Shown: positions 55,023 to 63,741, numbered from the stretch's first letter. The stretch is DNA of 64,000 nt from Methylotenera versatilis 301 (GCF_000093025.1 NC_014207.1:1116001-1180000), one strand, 5' to 3'. The notes: a model not told the origin generated them from the letters alone. Numbers and translations are program-made.

Positions 55023-56385
55023 TGCGTAATCCCTTTAAAAGATCCTTTAAAAACTCATTAAATATTCGTACTAATTTTGCAATATCAGCTTCTGTTGTTG
55101 CGGGGCAAATCAACATCATATTGTGAAATGGTGTGAGTAAAACGCCGCGATTAAGCAAATATAAATGTATGGCAGATTCTATGGTGTCGTTTTGTGCCGC
55201 GCGTGCTTCTGCAGCATTGCTGGGCGGATTTGTACAAAATTGCAACTCAAGCCGCGCGCCCATGCGGCTAATATTCCATGGCAAGTTATATGCTCTGATT
55301 GCCGCGTTTAGTTGAGTTTCTAGCTTGGCTGCCAGAGCAAGCATGTGTAGGTATGCTGCTTCGGTAGCAGTGTCGCGTAATGTCGCGTTGATAGCCGCTA
55401 GTGTCATCATATTGCCAGATAAAGTCGTACCTATGCCAGAATGCCCAGCAGGTGCGTTGTCTTTGGCTGCTTTCATACGGACTGCCATTGCCTCGCTAAA
55501 ACCATAGGCTGCTGCAGGTAAACCTCCTGCGATGGGTTTGCCAACTACTAAGAAGTCCGGTGTGACGCTATTGGCTTTAGCCCAGCCGCCGCGCGCTGTT
55601 GATATTGTGTGGGTTTCATCAAGCGTTAATAATGTGCCATATTTTGTGGTGAGTGCGCGTAAACTTTCAATAAAACCTGCGTGCGGTAATACCATGCCAC
55701 AGTTGGTGAGCGCTGGTTCAGTGAGCAGCACTGCGACATCGCCCTTGGCTAATTCATGTTCAACGGCGGCTAAATCATTAAATGGCACTGCCACTGTGTG
55801 TAAGCCTAAATCGTACACTTGACCTAATAAACTGGCACGGTTAACTGTTTTGCCATTAACAACATCTATCTCAGTGTCATCTATTGTTCCATGGTAGCAA
55901 CCATCAAACACTAATAGCTTGCTGCGACCAGTCACCGCACGTGCCCAGCGCAATACAAAGCGATTCGCATCTGTCGCTGTGGTGGCAAGCTGCCAATAAT
56001 CTAAGCCAAAGAAGTCGCTTAAAGTCTCACCAACATCAGGCGCAAGTGTGGACGGCAACATCGCGGTGTAGCCACGACTAGCTTGTGCGGCGATTGCCTT
56101 AGCCACTGGCGCAGAACTATGCCCAAACATGGCGCCCGTGTCGCCTAAACAGAAATCTGTGTAATCAATACCGTCTGCGCAGGTAAAGTGTGCACCTTCG
56201 GCATGACTGATAAATAGCGGAACAGGTGTGCCCCAATCGTTCATCCAATGCATAGGCACACCATACAGAAAGTGTTGGTTGGCCTTAACTGATAATTCGG
56301 CGGACTTAGGGTGCAGCTTCATGTAGTTGGCGCGCTCACTTGCTAGCAGGGCGTGAGCGTTAGTGATTAAGTCGGGATTTAACAT
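55015..56385 (-). CDS. Class III aminotransferase of unknown substrate (GSAM-like)
   Basis: 456 residues. It resembles glutamate-1-semialdehyde aminomutase-type transaminases (FDGCYHGTIDD, PLP lysine in VVGKPIAGGLPAAAYG). Unlike usual class III enzymes, the PLP-contacting Asp motif is LDETHTIS instead of FDEVxTG. The N-terminus (~70 residues) precedes the fold. The substrate is unknown; clustering with agmatinase and a PuuB-like oxidase suggests an amine or amino acid derived from arginine or putrescine. Divergent from agmatinase over a 197-base regulatory region. It is not expected to be the haem GSAM. Confidence 0.82.
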   Translation of the reverse strand: MLNPDLITNAHALLASERANYMKLHPKSAELSVKANQHFLYGVPMHWMNDWGTPVPLFISHAEGAHFTCADGIDYTDFCLGDTGAMFGHSSAPVAKAIAAQASRGYTAMLPSTLAPDVGETLSDFFGLDYWQLATTATDANRFVLRWARAVTGRSKLLVFDGCYHGTIDDTEIDVVNGKTVNRASLLGQVYDLGLHTVAVPFNDLAAVEHELAKGDVAVLLTEPALTNCGMVLPHAGFIESLRALTTKYGTLLTLDETHTISTARGGWAKANSVTPDFLVVGKPIAGGLPAAAYGFSEAMAVRMKAAKDNAPAGHSGIGTTLSGNMMTLAAINATLRDTATEAAYLHMLALAAKLETQLNAAIRAYNLPWNISRMGARLELQFCTNPPSNAAEARAAQNDTIESAIHLYLLNRGVLLTPFHNMMLICPATTEADIAKLVRIFNEFLKDLLKGLRNE

Positions 56386-56467
56386 GGTGAGTAACTTTAA
56401 ATTTAAAATTTTGAGCTTTAAAAATTAAGAAAGTGGTTCTAACAAAAATGCTAAATTGGCTCTATTT

Positions 56468-56524
56468 GTTAAACCAAAGATTTAGTTTAACATTTAATCA
56501 ATCGTATGCATAAATAATGCATAC
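56468..56524. promoter_or_regulatory. Two palindromes in the aminotransferase-agmatinase divergent region
   Basis: A perfect inverted repeat GTATGCAT-N5-ATGCATAC lies at 56504-56524, with another GTATGC half-site at 56542. A second one, GTTAAAC-N10-GTTTAAC, lies at 56468-56491. Both sit between the two divergent starts and are good operator candidates. No regulator gene is adjacent. Confidence 0.5.
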
Positions 56525-56582
56525 AAATATTTTGTATAACTGTATGCTAATGGTAAATTAATTGAATTGATGGGGGAGGCTT

Positions 56583-57545
56583 ATGGATCACGGTTTTGCA
56601 TTTAGCTCTACAGGAGGTTTTCTCGGTCTGCCAATCACAGATTTGCCTATTTCAGAAAATGAGTCTGAGCAAAAAAGAGCCGCCGGTACTTTCGCCGTAG
56701 CAGGTATTACGTGGGATGGCTGCGTGACCAATCGACCTGGTGCGCGCTTTGGACCCAATGCTATACGCCAAGCCAGTCATATGCTGTGCGGAGATGAGCA
56801 TCCATTATTTGATGTTACTCCTGTCGACAATACCTTGGATTTAGGGAATTTATTGCTACCCAATACTAGTCTTGAAAGCATGCGCGCTGCGCTTATGCCA
56901 CAAGCTAGTGCGTTAATTGGTCAATACGAAATGGTTTGGTTAGGTGGTGACCACTCAATTACTTTGCCTTTGTTACGTGCTTATTTTGCACATTACAAGC
57001 AGCCACTCGCGTGCATTCATTTTGATGCCCACTGTGATACTTGGGAAAGTCATTTTGGCGAACCCTCTGGACATGGCACTTGGGTGTATGAAGCGATTAC
57101 CGAAGGTTTGGTTGATCCTAAATGTTTTATACAAATTGGCATACGTTCATCTGGTGAGCGTGCTGCCCGCGAATTTGTGAATGATCAAGGCGGCAGAATC
57201 TTCACCGCACGTGAACTACGTGGTAAAGACGGAGTAGGTTTGCAAAGTGTGATTGATGAAGTGCGCGAACGCATGGCAAAAGCCGATAATCCGCCTTTAT
57301 ATTTAAGCTTCGACATTGATGCATTAGACCCAGCATTTGCACCAGGTACAGGCACGCCAGAAGTTGGCGGATTAACCACTGCACAAGCCATGACATTGCT
57401 AGAAGCTTGGCACGATTTGAACTGGGTAGGCATGGATTTATGTGAAGTATCCCCGCCTTATGATCATGCTGAATTAACTTCAAATGCAGCCGCAACTTTA
57501 ATGTGGACATGGCTGTGCGGGCGTATTGTTGCAAAAAGAACTTAG
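56583..57545 (+). CDS. speB: Agmatinase / guanidinobutyrase family (ureohydrolase)
   Basis: 320 residues. The manganese ligands are all visible: GGDHSITLPLLR, HFDAHCDTW and SFDIDALDPAFAPGTG. It hydrolyses a guanidino compound, most probably agmatine, to an amine plus urea. Guanidinobutyrase or proclavaminate amidinohydrolase are alternative specificities in this family. It would supply putrescine to the nearby catabolic genes. GGGGGAGG lies upstream of the ATG; the PuuB-like gene follows after 64 bases. Confidence 0.9.
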   Translation: MDHGFAFSSTGGFLGLPITDLPISENESEQKRAAGTFAVAGITWDGCVTNRPGARFGPNAIRQASHMLCGDEHPLFDVTPVDNTLDLGNLLLPNTSLESMRAALMPQASALIGQYEMVWLGGDHSITLPLLRAYFAHYKQPLACIHFDAHCDTWESHFGEPSGHGTWVYEAITEGLVDPKCFIQIGIRSSGERAAREFVNDQGGRIFTARELRGKDGVGLQSVIDEVRERMAKADNPPLYLSFDIDALDPAFAPGTGTPEVGGLTTAQAMTLLEAWHDLNWVGMDLCEVSPPYDHAELTSNAAATLMWTWLCGRIVAKRT

Positions 57546-57609
57546 TTGAAAATTGGTTTGTCGACAATACGACTTGTATTCAAGATCGTTAGTAGAAGGG
57601 TAAAAGGGA

Positions 57610-58950
57610 ATGTCTGCCGCTACAGAATTAAAACTTACACAAAACTCATATTACGCGGCGAGTGCGAACGAACAGCCTATTTACTCTAAACTTGAGTCAA
57701 ATATCGAAGCTGATATTTGCGTGGTTGGAGGTGGCTTTGCTGGACTATCTGCCGCGATAGAGCTAGCAGATCGTGGTTACTCAGTCGTTGTGCTGGAAGC
57801 TAAGCATATAGGTTGGGGCGCTAGTGGTCGCAATGGTGGGCAAATTATTGCAGGCCTTGCATGCGAGCAAGATGTCATTGAAAAAGCATTGGGTTATGAC
57901 GCAGCCAAAAAAGTGTGGGGCATGTCGCTAGAAGCCCTAGATTTGGTGAGAGAGCGCATTAAACGCTTTGATATTGACTGTGACTTAAGCGATGGATTTC
58001 TTGGCGTTTCGGTCAATGCAAAAAAAGGCGCTTATCTGCGTAGTTGGTATGAAGATATGGCAAAGCGCTATCATTATGATACCGATGCGCAATGGATAGA
58101 GCCTAAAGACCTGCGTAGTTGGATAGATAGCCCGCGCTATTTCAACGGCTATTTTGATAAACGCTCAGGGCATTTGCATCCTCTTAATTATTGTCTAGGC
58201 TTGGCGAAAGGCGCCAGCCGCATTGGCGTGCGTGTTTTCCAAAATTCAGCTGTTACTGCAATGCAGCATGCAAATGTTAGCAATAATGAATCTGCTTATT
58301 TGCAAACTTCTGCTGGTAGTGTAAAAGCAAAATTCGTTGTACTGGCTGGTAATATGTATTTACCTGAAATTTCGCCAAAACTTGCGCCAGGCATCGCTAA
58401 GCGCATTATGCCTGTTGGTACTTATATCATCGCTACCGAGCCGATTGCGCCCAGTTTAGCTAGCAAATTAATCCCCACTAATTCAGCTGTTTGCGACACT
58501 AATTTTGTACTCGATTATTTTAGGTTTTCTGCCAACATCAAAGCAAGCGGGCCACGTATGATTTATGGCGGGCGTGTGAGTTATAGTGCATTAACGCCAC
58601 CTAATCTTACGCAAAATATGCAAGCACGTATGGCGGAGACCTTTCCGCAACTTAAAGATACCAAAGTGGATTTTACTTGGGGTGGCTTCGTCGATATTAC
58701 GATGAATCGTGCGCCAGATTTTGGGCGAATCTCGCCTAACGTCTATTATTTACAAGGTTTTTCAGGACATGGCGTTGCGCTGACTGGTTTGGCAGGAAAG
58801 CTCGTTGCTGAAGCCATAGCAGGGCAGGCAGAGCGCTTAGATTTGTTAGCAAGTATTAAGCATCATGACTTTCCTGGTGGAAAGTTATTGCGTACACCCG
58901 CATTGGTGCTAGGTATGTTGTGGTATCAATTGCGAGATAAATTGGGTTAA
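57610..58950 (+). CDS. FAD-dependent amine oxidase (PuuB/gamma-glutamylputrescine oxidase-like)
   Basis: 446 residues. DAO-type fold with ICVVGGGFAGLSAAIELADRG for FAD, GWGASGRNGGQIIAGLACEQ (the PuuB signature) and FSGHGVALTGLAGKLVAEA at the C-terminus. PuuB oxidises gamma-glutamylputrescine to the aldehyde with release of ammonia. Its partner PuuA-like enzyme is 22 kb away on the other strand and PatD-like dehydrogenase is at 42.6 kb, so the route is split into several operons. Confidence 0.88.
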   Translation: MSAATELKLTQNSYYAASANEQPIYSKLESNIEADICVVGGGFAGLSAAIELADRGYSVVVLEAKHIGWGASGRNGGQIIAGLACEQDVIEKALGYDAAKKVWGMSLEALDLVRERIKRFDIDCDLSDGFLGVSVNAKKGAYLRSWYEDMAKRYHYDTDAQWIEPKDLRSWIDSPRYFNGYFDKRSGHLHPLNYCLGLAKGASRIGVRVFQNSAVTAMQHANVSNNESAYLQTSAGSVKAKFVVLAGNMYLPEISPKLAPGIAKRIMPVGTYIIATEPIAPSLASKLIPTNSAVCDTNFVLDYFRFSANIKASGPRMIYGGRVSYSALTPPNLTQNMQARMAETFPQLKDTKVDFTWGGFVDITMNRAPDFGRISPNVYYLQGFSGHGVALTGLAGKLVAEAIAGQAERLDLLASIKHHDFPGGKLLRTPALVLGMLWYQLRDKLG

Positions 58951-58969
58951 ATGCCAGATAGGCTATTTA

Positions 58970-59004
58970 TTGGGGTGACTTTTAATTTAAAGTCACCCCT
59001 TATT
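58970..59004. terminator. Bidirectional terminator between the PuuB-like gene and nrdB
   Basis: GGGGTGACTTT pairs perfectly with AAAGTCACCCC around a short AT loop, flanked by AT-rich DNA. It lies between convergent genes and could stop both. Confidence 0.85.
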
Positions 59005-59020
59005 AGTCATCGCTTATCAG

Positions 59021-60151
59021 CTAGTCCCAGCTCAAAGCACCGCCAGTTTGGTACTCAGTCACGCGGGTTTCAAAAAAGTTTTTCTCCTTTTTAAGATCCA
59101 TCATTTCACTCATCCATGGGAATGGATTTGTGGCGCCGGGATACAACACATCTAAGCCAATTTGCGTGCAACGGCGGTTTGCAATAAAGCGTAAATACTC
59201 TTTAAACATCGTTGCATTTAAGCCCAGTACACCTCTAGGCATGGTGGCTTCTGCATATTGATATTCTAACTCTACGCCTTTTTGCATCAACGTTTTGATT
59301 TCTTCACGAAACTCAGCCGTCCACAAGTGTGGATTTTCAAGTTTAATCGTGTTAATCACATCAATACCAAAATTGCAGTGCATGGATTCATCACGCAAAA
59401 TGTATTGATATTGCTCTGCGGCACCTTGCATTTTATTTTGACGGCCGAGGGCTAAAATTTGCACAAAACCTACATAGAAAAACAGCCCTTCCATAATGCA
59501 GGCAAACACAATTAATGATCGTAGTAATTCTTGGTCGGCCTCTGCAGTGCCTGTTTTAAAAGCTGGGTCAGTTAAGGTGTTAATAAATGGAATCAAAAAA
59601 TCATCTTTAGCTTTAATGCTAGGAATTTCCTGATAAGCATTAAACACTTCGCTTTCATCTAGCCCTAAACTTTCTACAATGTACTGATAAGCATGCGTGT
59701 GAATCGCCTCTTCAAAGCCTTGGCGTAGCAAGTATTGACGACATTCTGGCGCGGTAATATGGCGGTAGGTACCAAGTACGATATTATTCGCAGCGAGTGA
59801 GTCTGCAGTGGTGAAGAAGCCTAAATTACGCTTCACGATTAAACGCTCGTCATCACTCAGCGCGGTGCTATCTTTCCACTGTGCAATGTCGCGGCTCATG
59901 CTCACTTCTTGCGGCATCCAATGGTTTGCGCAACCTGCTAAGTATTTATCCCATGCCCAGTGATATTTAAAAGGCACTAGTTGATTCACGTCGGTTTGAC
60001 CGTTAATCATGCGTTTATCAGAAGCATTTACGCGACCTGAGTGCGATGGTTGATTGGCTGCTGCAGTGGCTGATTTAATTTCAGCTGCTGGTACTGCTGC
60101 TAATTGCGGCTTAACTGGCTCTACGATAATTTCATCTTCAAATGAAAGCAT
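59021..60151 (-). CDS. nrdB: Ribonucleotide reductase, class I, small subunit
   Basis: 376 residues. Diiron/radical residues can be placed: Asp117 ([10 protein letters not shown]), Glu148 and His151 (FEEAIHTH), and Tyr155 in the radical position, then Glu in MEGLFFY and [11 protein letters not shown]. The overall sequence ([44 protein letters not shown]) is closest to the chlamydial-type subgroup, but it keeps Asp and Tyr where Chlamydia has Glu and Phe, so it should form a tyrosyl radical. It has a Pro/Ala-rich ~45-residue N-terminal extension. It is downstream of nrdA and shares its riboswitch if co-transcribed. Confidence 0.95.
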   Translation of the reverse strand: MLSFEDEIIVEPVKPQLAAVPAAEIKSATAAANQPSHSGRVNASDKRMINGQTDVNQLVPFKYHWAWDKYLAGCANHWMPQEVSMSRDIAQWKDSTALSDDERLIVKRNLGFFTTADSLAANNIVLGTYRHITAPECRQYLLRQGFEEAIHTHAYQYIVESLGLDESEVFNAYQEIPSIKAKDDFLIPFINTLTDPAFKTGTAEADQELLRSLIVFACIMEGLFFYVGFVQILALGRQNKMQGAAEQYQYILRDESMHCNFGIDVINTIKLENPHLWTAEFREEIKTLMQKGVELEYQYAEATMPRGVLGLNATMFKEYLRFIANRRCTQIGLDVLYPGATNPFPWMSEMMDLKKEKNFFETRVTEYQTGGALSWD

Positions 60152-60178
60152 ATTTCTTCCTTATTTTTTTAGTTAGTC

Positions 60179-60265
60179 CGTCATTCTGAGTCTAGGTTTT
60201 ATCTAGATGAAGAATCCAGTATTTTGCTACTTAGCCATGGATTCTTCACTATGCTCAGAATGACG
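60179..60265. repeat. Palindromic REP-like element between nrdA and nrdB
   Basis: Perfect 12-base outer arms CGTCATTCTGAG / CTCAGAATGACG enclose 10-base inner arms GAAGAATCCA / TGGATTCTTC and a small TCTAG/CTAGA hairpin. GTCATTCTGAG-type repeats are widespread dispersed palindromes in many genomes. No transposase is present. Confidence 0.75.
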
Positions 60266-60301
60266 TTTAAGGTGATTGCAGCATGTCTGCATATAGGTAA
60301 A

Positions 60302-63118
60302 TTATTGGCAAGATTCGCACTCGGGGTTATCAATCGAACACACCTTTGGTAAGTATTCTTTGGGCGCTTCTTCTAAGCCAGCCGAAACTGCATTCAACTC
60401 ACCGCCTGAACCTGTCGATTTCTCCGCCGCGGTAGCACCCATTGAACGTAAGTAGTAAGTGGTTTTTAAGCCGCGTTGCCATGCTAGCAGGTAGGTATCA
60501 TTGAGTTTTTTTCCTGATGGCACTGCAAAATATAGATTGAGCGATTGCGCTTGGTCTATCCATTTTTGGCGACGCGCTGCAGCTTCAATTAACCAAGTCG
60601 GGTCAACATCAAATGCCGTTGCGTATAACTGTTTTAAATCAGCCGGTACGCGGTCGATTTTTTGTAATGAGCCATCAAAGTATTTTAAATCAGACACCAT
60701 GACCGCATCCCAAAGCCCACGTGCTTTCAAATCAATCACTAGTTGCTCATTCACAATGGTGAACTCGCCGGATAGATTAGATTTCACATATAGATTTTGA
60801 TATTCAGGTTCAATACTCGCAGACACGCCAACAATGTTCGAAATGGTTGCCGTTGGTGCAATCGCTACGCAGTTTGAGTTGCGCATGCCAACTTTTTGAA
60901 TACGGTTGCGCAAAGCATCCCAATCTAGCGTTTTGCTTCTATCGACTTCAACATTTCCACCACGCTCATTGAGTAATAAATCAAGCGTATCGAGTGGCAG
61001 AATACCTTGATCCCACAAGCTGCCTTTAAAGCTTGAGTAGGCGGCACGCTCTTCTGCCAATACTGTTGAAGCGTAATAGGCGTTGTAGCAGACCATTTCC
61101 ATTGCGCGGTCGGCAAACTCTACGGCTTCCATGCTGGCGTAAGGAATGCGCATGGCGTGTAAACAATTTTGAAAGCCCATGATGCCCATGCCGACTGGTC
61201 TGTGACGAGTATTCGCATTACGTGCTTTGCCAACTGGGTAAAAGTTAATATCCACCACGTTGTCTAACATGCGCATACCGATTTTAATCGTCGCTTGCAG
61301 TTTGTCGTTATCTAGCACCAACTTGCCGTTAACTTCTGCTAAGTGCTGCAATAAGTTCACAGAACCTAAGTTACACACGGCAATTTCAGTCTCTGATGTA
61401 TTCAGCGTAATTTCTGTACACAGATTTGAGCTATGTACCACGCCCACATGTTGCTGTGGCGAACGAATATTGCATGGGTCTTTAAACGTAATCCAAGGAT
61501 GGCCCGTTTCAAACAGCATGGAAAGCATCTTGCGCCACATTTGTAGGGCAGGGATTTTCTTAAATAGTTTGATTTCACCATTTTCGGCACGGCGCTCATA
61601 TTCAACATAAGCGGTTTCAAAGGCTTTACCATATTTGTCGTGCAAATCAGGTACATCTGATGGTGAAAATAATGTCCAATCACCGGCTTCAGTCACGCGA
61701 CGCATGAATAAATCTGGAATCCAATGCGCTGTATTCATGTCATGCGTGCGACGACGGTCATCACCTGTGTTCTTGCGTAAGTCTAAAAACTCTTCAATAT
61801 CTAAATGCCAAGTTTCTAAATAACCACACACAGCGCCTTTGCGTTTGCCGCCTTGGTTCACTGCTACAGCCGTATCGTTCACTACTTTTAAGAATGGAAT
61901 AACGCCTTGGCTCTTGCCGTTTGTACCTTTGATGCGCGCACCGAGTGAACGCACTGGCGTCCAGTCATTACCCAAACCGCCTGCGTATTTTTGCAGCATG
62001 GCATTTTCTTTAATGCCTTGGTAAATTCCATCTAAATCATCGCTGACGGTTGTTAAGTAGCAAGAGGAGAGCTGAGAGTGCAGGGTGCCAGCATTAAATA
62101 AAGTTGGCGTAGAACTCATAAAGTCAAAGCTAGAAAGTACGTTATAAAACTCAATTGCACGGCTTTCGCGGTCTATTTCGTTAATCGCCAAGCCCATCGC
62201 TACGCGCATGAAGAAAATCTGCGGTAGCTCAATACGGCGCTCTTCAATATGCAAAAAGTAGCGGTCATACAAAGTTTGGATGCCTAAATAGCCAAATTGG
62301 AAATCACGGTCCTTGTTTAGCGCTGCCGCTAGTTTAGTTAAATCAAATTGCGCTAAACGTGAATCTAATAGTTCGGCATTGATCCCCATTTTGATATAAC
62401 GCGGAAAATACTCTGCGTAATGCTCATCCATTTGCGCATGGCTCACTCGCTCGCCTAGCACTTCTGCGCGTACCAAATCTAGCTGTAAACGCGCTGTTAC
62501 ATAATTGTAGGCGGGCTCAGTTTCAATCAGGCTACGGGCAGACAAAATCAGTGCTTTATACACTTCTGTAAATGGAATGCCATCGTACAAATCGCGCACG
62601 GCTTGCTCAACCACTATGCTTGGATTCACTACATCACCCAAGTTTAGGCAGGCTTCACCGACCATCTCATTCAGTTGTTTAATATCGAGTGGAATCAATT
62701 TTCCATCAATATTCACATTAAGCGTGTGGCTAAGTTCTGTAGTCGGATGGCTCGCTTTTTCAGCAGCACGTTCAGCATTGCGTTTTTCACGGTAAAGCAC
62801 ATAAGCACGTGCTACATCGTGGTTGCCGTTGCGCATCAGAGCCAACTCTACTTGGTCTTGAATATCTTCAATATGGATTGAGCCGCCAGCAGGTAGGCGA
62901 CGCATCAGCGCATTATTGACTAATTGGCTTAATGTAGCGACTTGGTCGCGCACACGTTGCGAAGCGCCACTTTGGTTACCTTCAACCGCTAAAAATGCTT
63001 TGGTGATGGCGATAGAAATTTTATCGAGTGTAAATTGAACTGCAGCGCCATTGCGACGAATGACTTGCAATGTGGGTAAAGATAAGTCTGTGTTAACAGA
63101 AGGTCTGACATCATCCAT
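60302..63118 (-). CDS. nrdA: Ribonucleotide reductase, class I, large subunit
   Basis: 938 residues. The N-terminal ATP-cone (VIRRNGAAVQFTLDKISIAI) is followed by a second ATP-cone-like region (~residues 118-200, LIPLDIKQLNEMVGEACLNL, ending RLQLD), so it has a tandem regulatory module as in Pseudomonas-type NrdA. Catalytic residues: Cys in QLSSCYLTT, the N-x-C-x-E motif in SNLCTEI, and Cys in AVCNLGSVNL. The C-terminal CESC pair reloads the active site. I chose the ATG at 63118 with AGGGA upstream; upstream in-frame codons lie in the riboswitch leader. Confidence 0.96.
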   Translation of the reverse strand: MDDVRPSVNTDLSLPTLQVIRRNGAAVQFTLDKISIAITKAFLAVEGNQSGASQRVRDQVATLSQLVNNALMRRLPAGGSIHIEDIQDQVELALMRNGNHDVARAYVLYREKRNAERAAEKASHPTTELSHTLNVNIDGKLIPLDIKQLNEMVGEACLNLGDVVNPSIVVEQAVRDLYDGIPFTEVYKALILSARSLIETEPAYNYVTARLQLDLVRAEVLGERVSHAQMDEHYAEYFPRYIKMGINAELLDSRLAQFDLTKLAAALNKDRDFQFGYLGIQTLYDRYFLHIEERRIELPQIFFMRVAMGLAINEIDRESRAIEFYNVLSSFDFMSSTPTLFNAGTLHSQLSSCYLTTVSDDLDGIYQGIKENAMLQKYAGGLGNDWTPVRSLGARIKGTNGKSQGVIPFLKVVNDTAVAVNQGGKRKGAVCGYLETWHLDIEEFLDLRKNTGDDRRRTHDMNTAHWIPDLFMRRVTEAGDWTLFSPSDVPDLHDKYGKAFETAYVEYERRAENGEIKLFKKIPALQMWRKMLSMLFETGHPWITFKDPCNIRSPQQHVGVVHSSNLCTEITLNTSETEIAVCNLGSVNLLQHLAEVNGKLVLDNDKLQATIKIGMRMLDNVVDINFYPVGKARNANTRHRPVGMGIMGFQNCLHAMRIPYASMEAVEFADRAMEMVCYNAYYASTVLAEERAAYSSFKGSLWDQGILPLDTLDLLLNERGGNVEVDRSKTLDWDALRNRIQKVGMRNSNCVAIAPTATISNIVGVSASIEPEYQNLYVKSNLSGEFTIVNEQLVIDLKARGLWDAVMVSDLKYFDGSLQKIDRVPADLKQLYATAFDVDPTWLIEAAARRQKWIDQAQSLNLYFAVPSGKKLNDTYLLAWQRGLKTTYYLRSMGATAAEKSTGSGGELNAVSAGLEEAPKEYLPKVCSIDNPECESCQ

Positions 63119-63198
63119 TTGGTTATTCCCTTTTTCAAAAAGGGCAGGTACGCTTTGCTCGCAACAATATAGTGCTAATTGCCTGAACAAAAACAGCA

Positions 63199-63226
63199 TG
63201 GCGGAATGACGCAAAACATCATTCCA
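63199..63226 (-). repeat. Hairpin in the nrdA leader
   Basis: GGAATGA / TCATTCC arms with a 9-base loop. On the reverse (coding) strand it is followed a few bases later by TGTTTTTG. It lies between the riboswitch and the nrdA start and could be part of the expression platform, but the T-run is weak. Confidence 0.4.
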
Positions 63227-63333
63227 TCTGCCGAGGACACCCCGCCTCAAACGTTATAAAAGTACTTTTGCGTTTGCTTTAGATTTTAAAATTGATGGTT
63301 TTAAACTCTAAAAGTAAGCACAAAAAATGTACA

Positions 63334-63516
63334 CGGCAGGTCTCCTGGCTCTCAGGTCATCGCTATTTGTTGGCCTTCCCAAATTGACAATATCCAATTC
63401 AGTGGCAAGTGCTTTTTAAACAAGCGTAACAAATAACTCGCTGATTACAGTTGCGGGGGCAGCTATGGCATAGATGTTTGAAAAGATGGTTCAAACACCG
63501 CACCGTATTCCCTTTT
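63334..63516 (-). promoter_or_regulatory. Cobalamin (AdoCbl) riboswitch of nrdAB
   Basis: Read on the reverse strand, the conserved blocks follow in order: AAAAGGGAA, then GGTG, TGAACC, GCCCCCGCAACTGTAATC, GCCACTG, GGGAAGG, ATGACCTGAGAGCC, and finally the B12 box AGCCAGGAGACCTGCC. Every core element of the class is present with normal spacing. It precedes nrdA by ~215 bases in the same orientation, so adenosylcobalamin should repress nrdAB. Confidence 0.95.
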
Positions 63517-63669
63517 ATCTTACATTTTGACTAAAACGTAAGAACCGTGTGACAACACTATAACGCAATATAATGGAATAATTCAACATAAAAACACTAT
63601 ATATTGATTATATTTTTTAATTTTGTTTTATGCGATTGTTTTATATGGAATTTTTATTTCATCCATTAC

Positions 63670-63697
63670 GTCATTCCCGCGAAGGCAGGAATGACGG
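63670..63697. repeat. Short palindromic repeat downstream of metE
   Basis: CGTCATTCC and GGAATGACG arms around CGCGAAGGCA. A GTCATTCCCGCGAAGGC-type dispersed repeat familiar from several proteobacterial genomes. It may also serve as a 3' end for metE. The coordinate may be off by one base. Confidence 0.7.
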
Positions 63698-63741
63698 ACT
63701 AGGTTAATAAAATATAGGGAAATAAATGAGTATGAATAAAG

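Larger units (their letters stand above)
63251..63741. other. Riboswitch-bearing intergenic region between metE and nrdA
   Basis: No coding potential. Contains the cobalamin riboswitch (63334-63516), an AT-rich stretch around 63540-63660 likely holding the nrdA promoter, and a short palindrome at 63670-63697 downstream of metE. Confidence 0.75.

Noticed and set aside
55015-56385. Haem-pathway glutamate-1-semialdehyde aminomutase (hemL)
   Set aside because: The PLP-contact motif is DETHT, and the neighbours are cupin and agmatinase genes rather than haem genes.
59021-60151. Class Ic (tyrosine-less) ribonucleotide reductase
   Set aside because: The radical position (residue 155) is Tyr and residue 117 is Asp, as in the tyrosyl-radical class.
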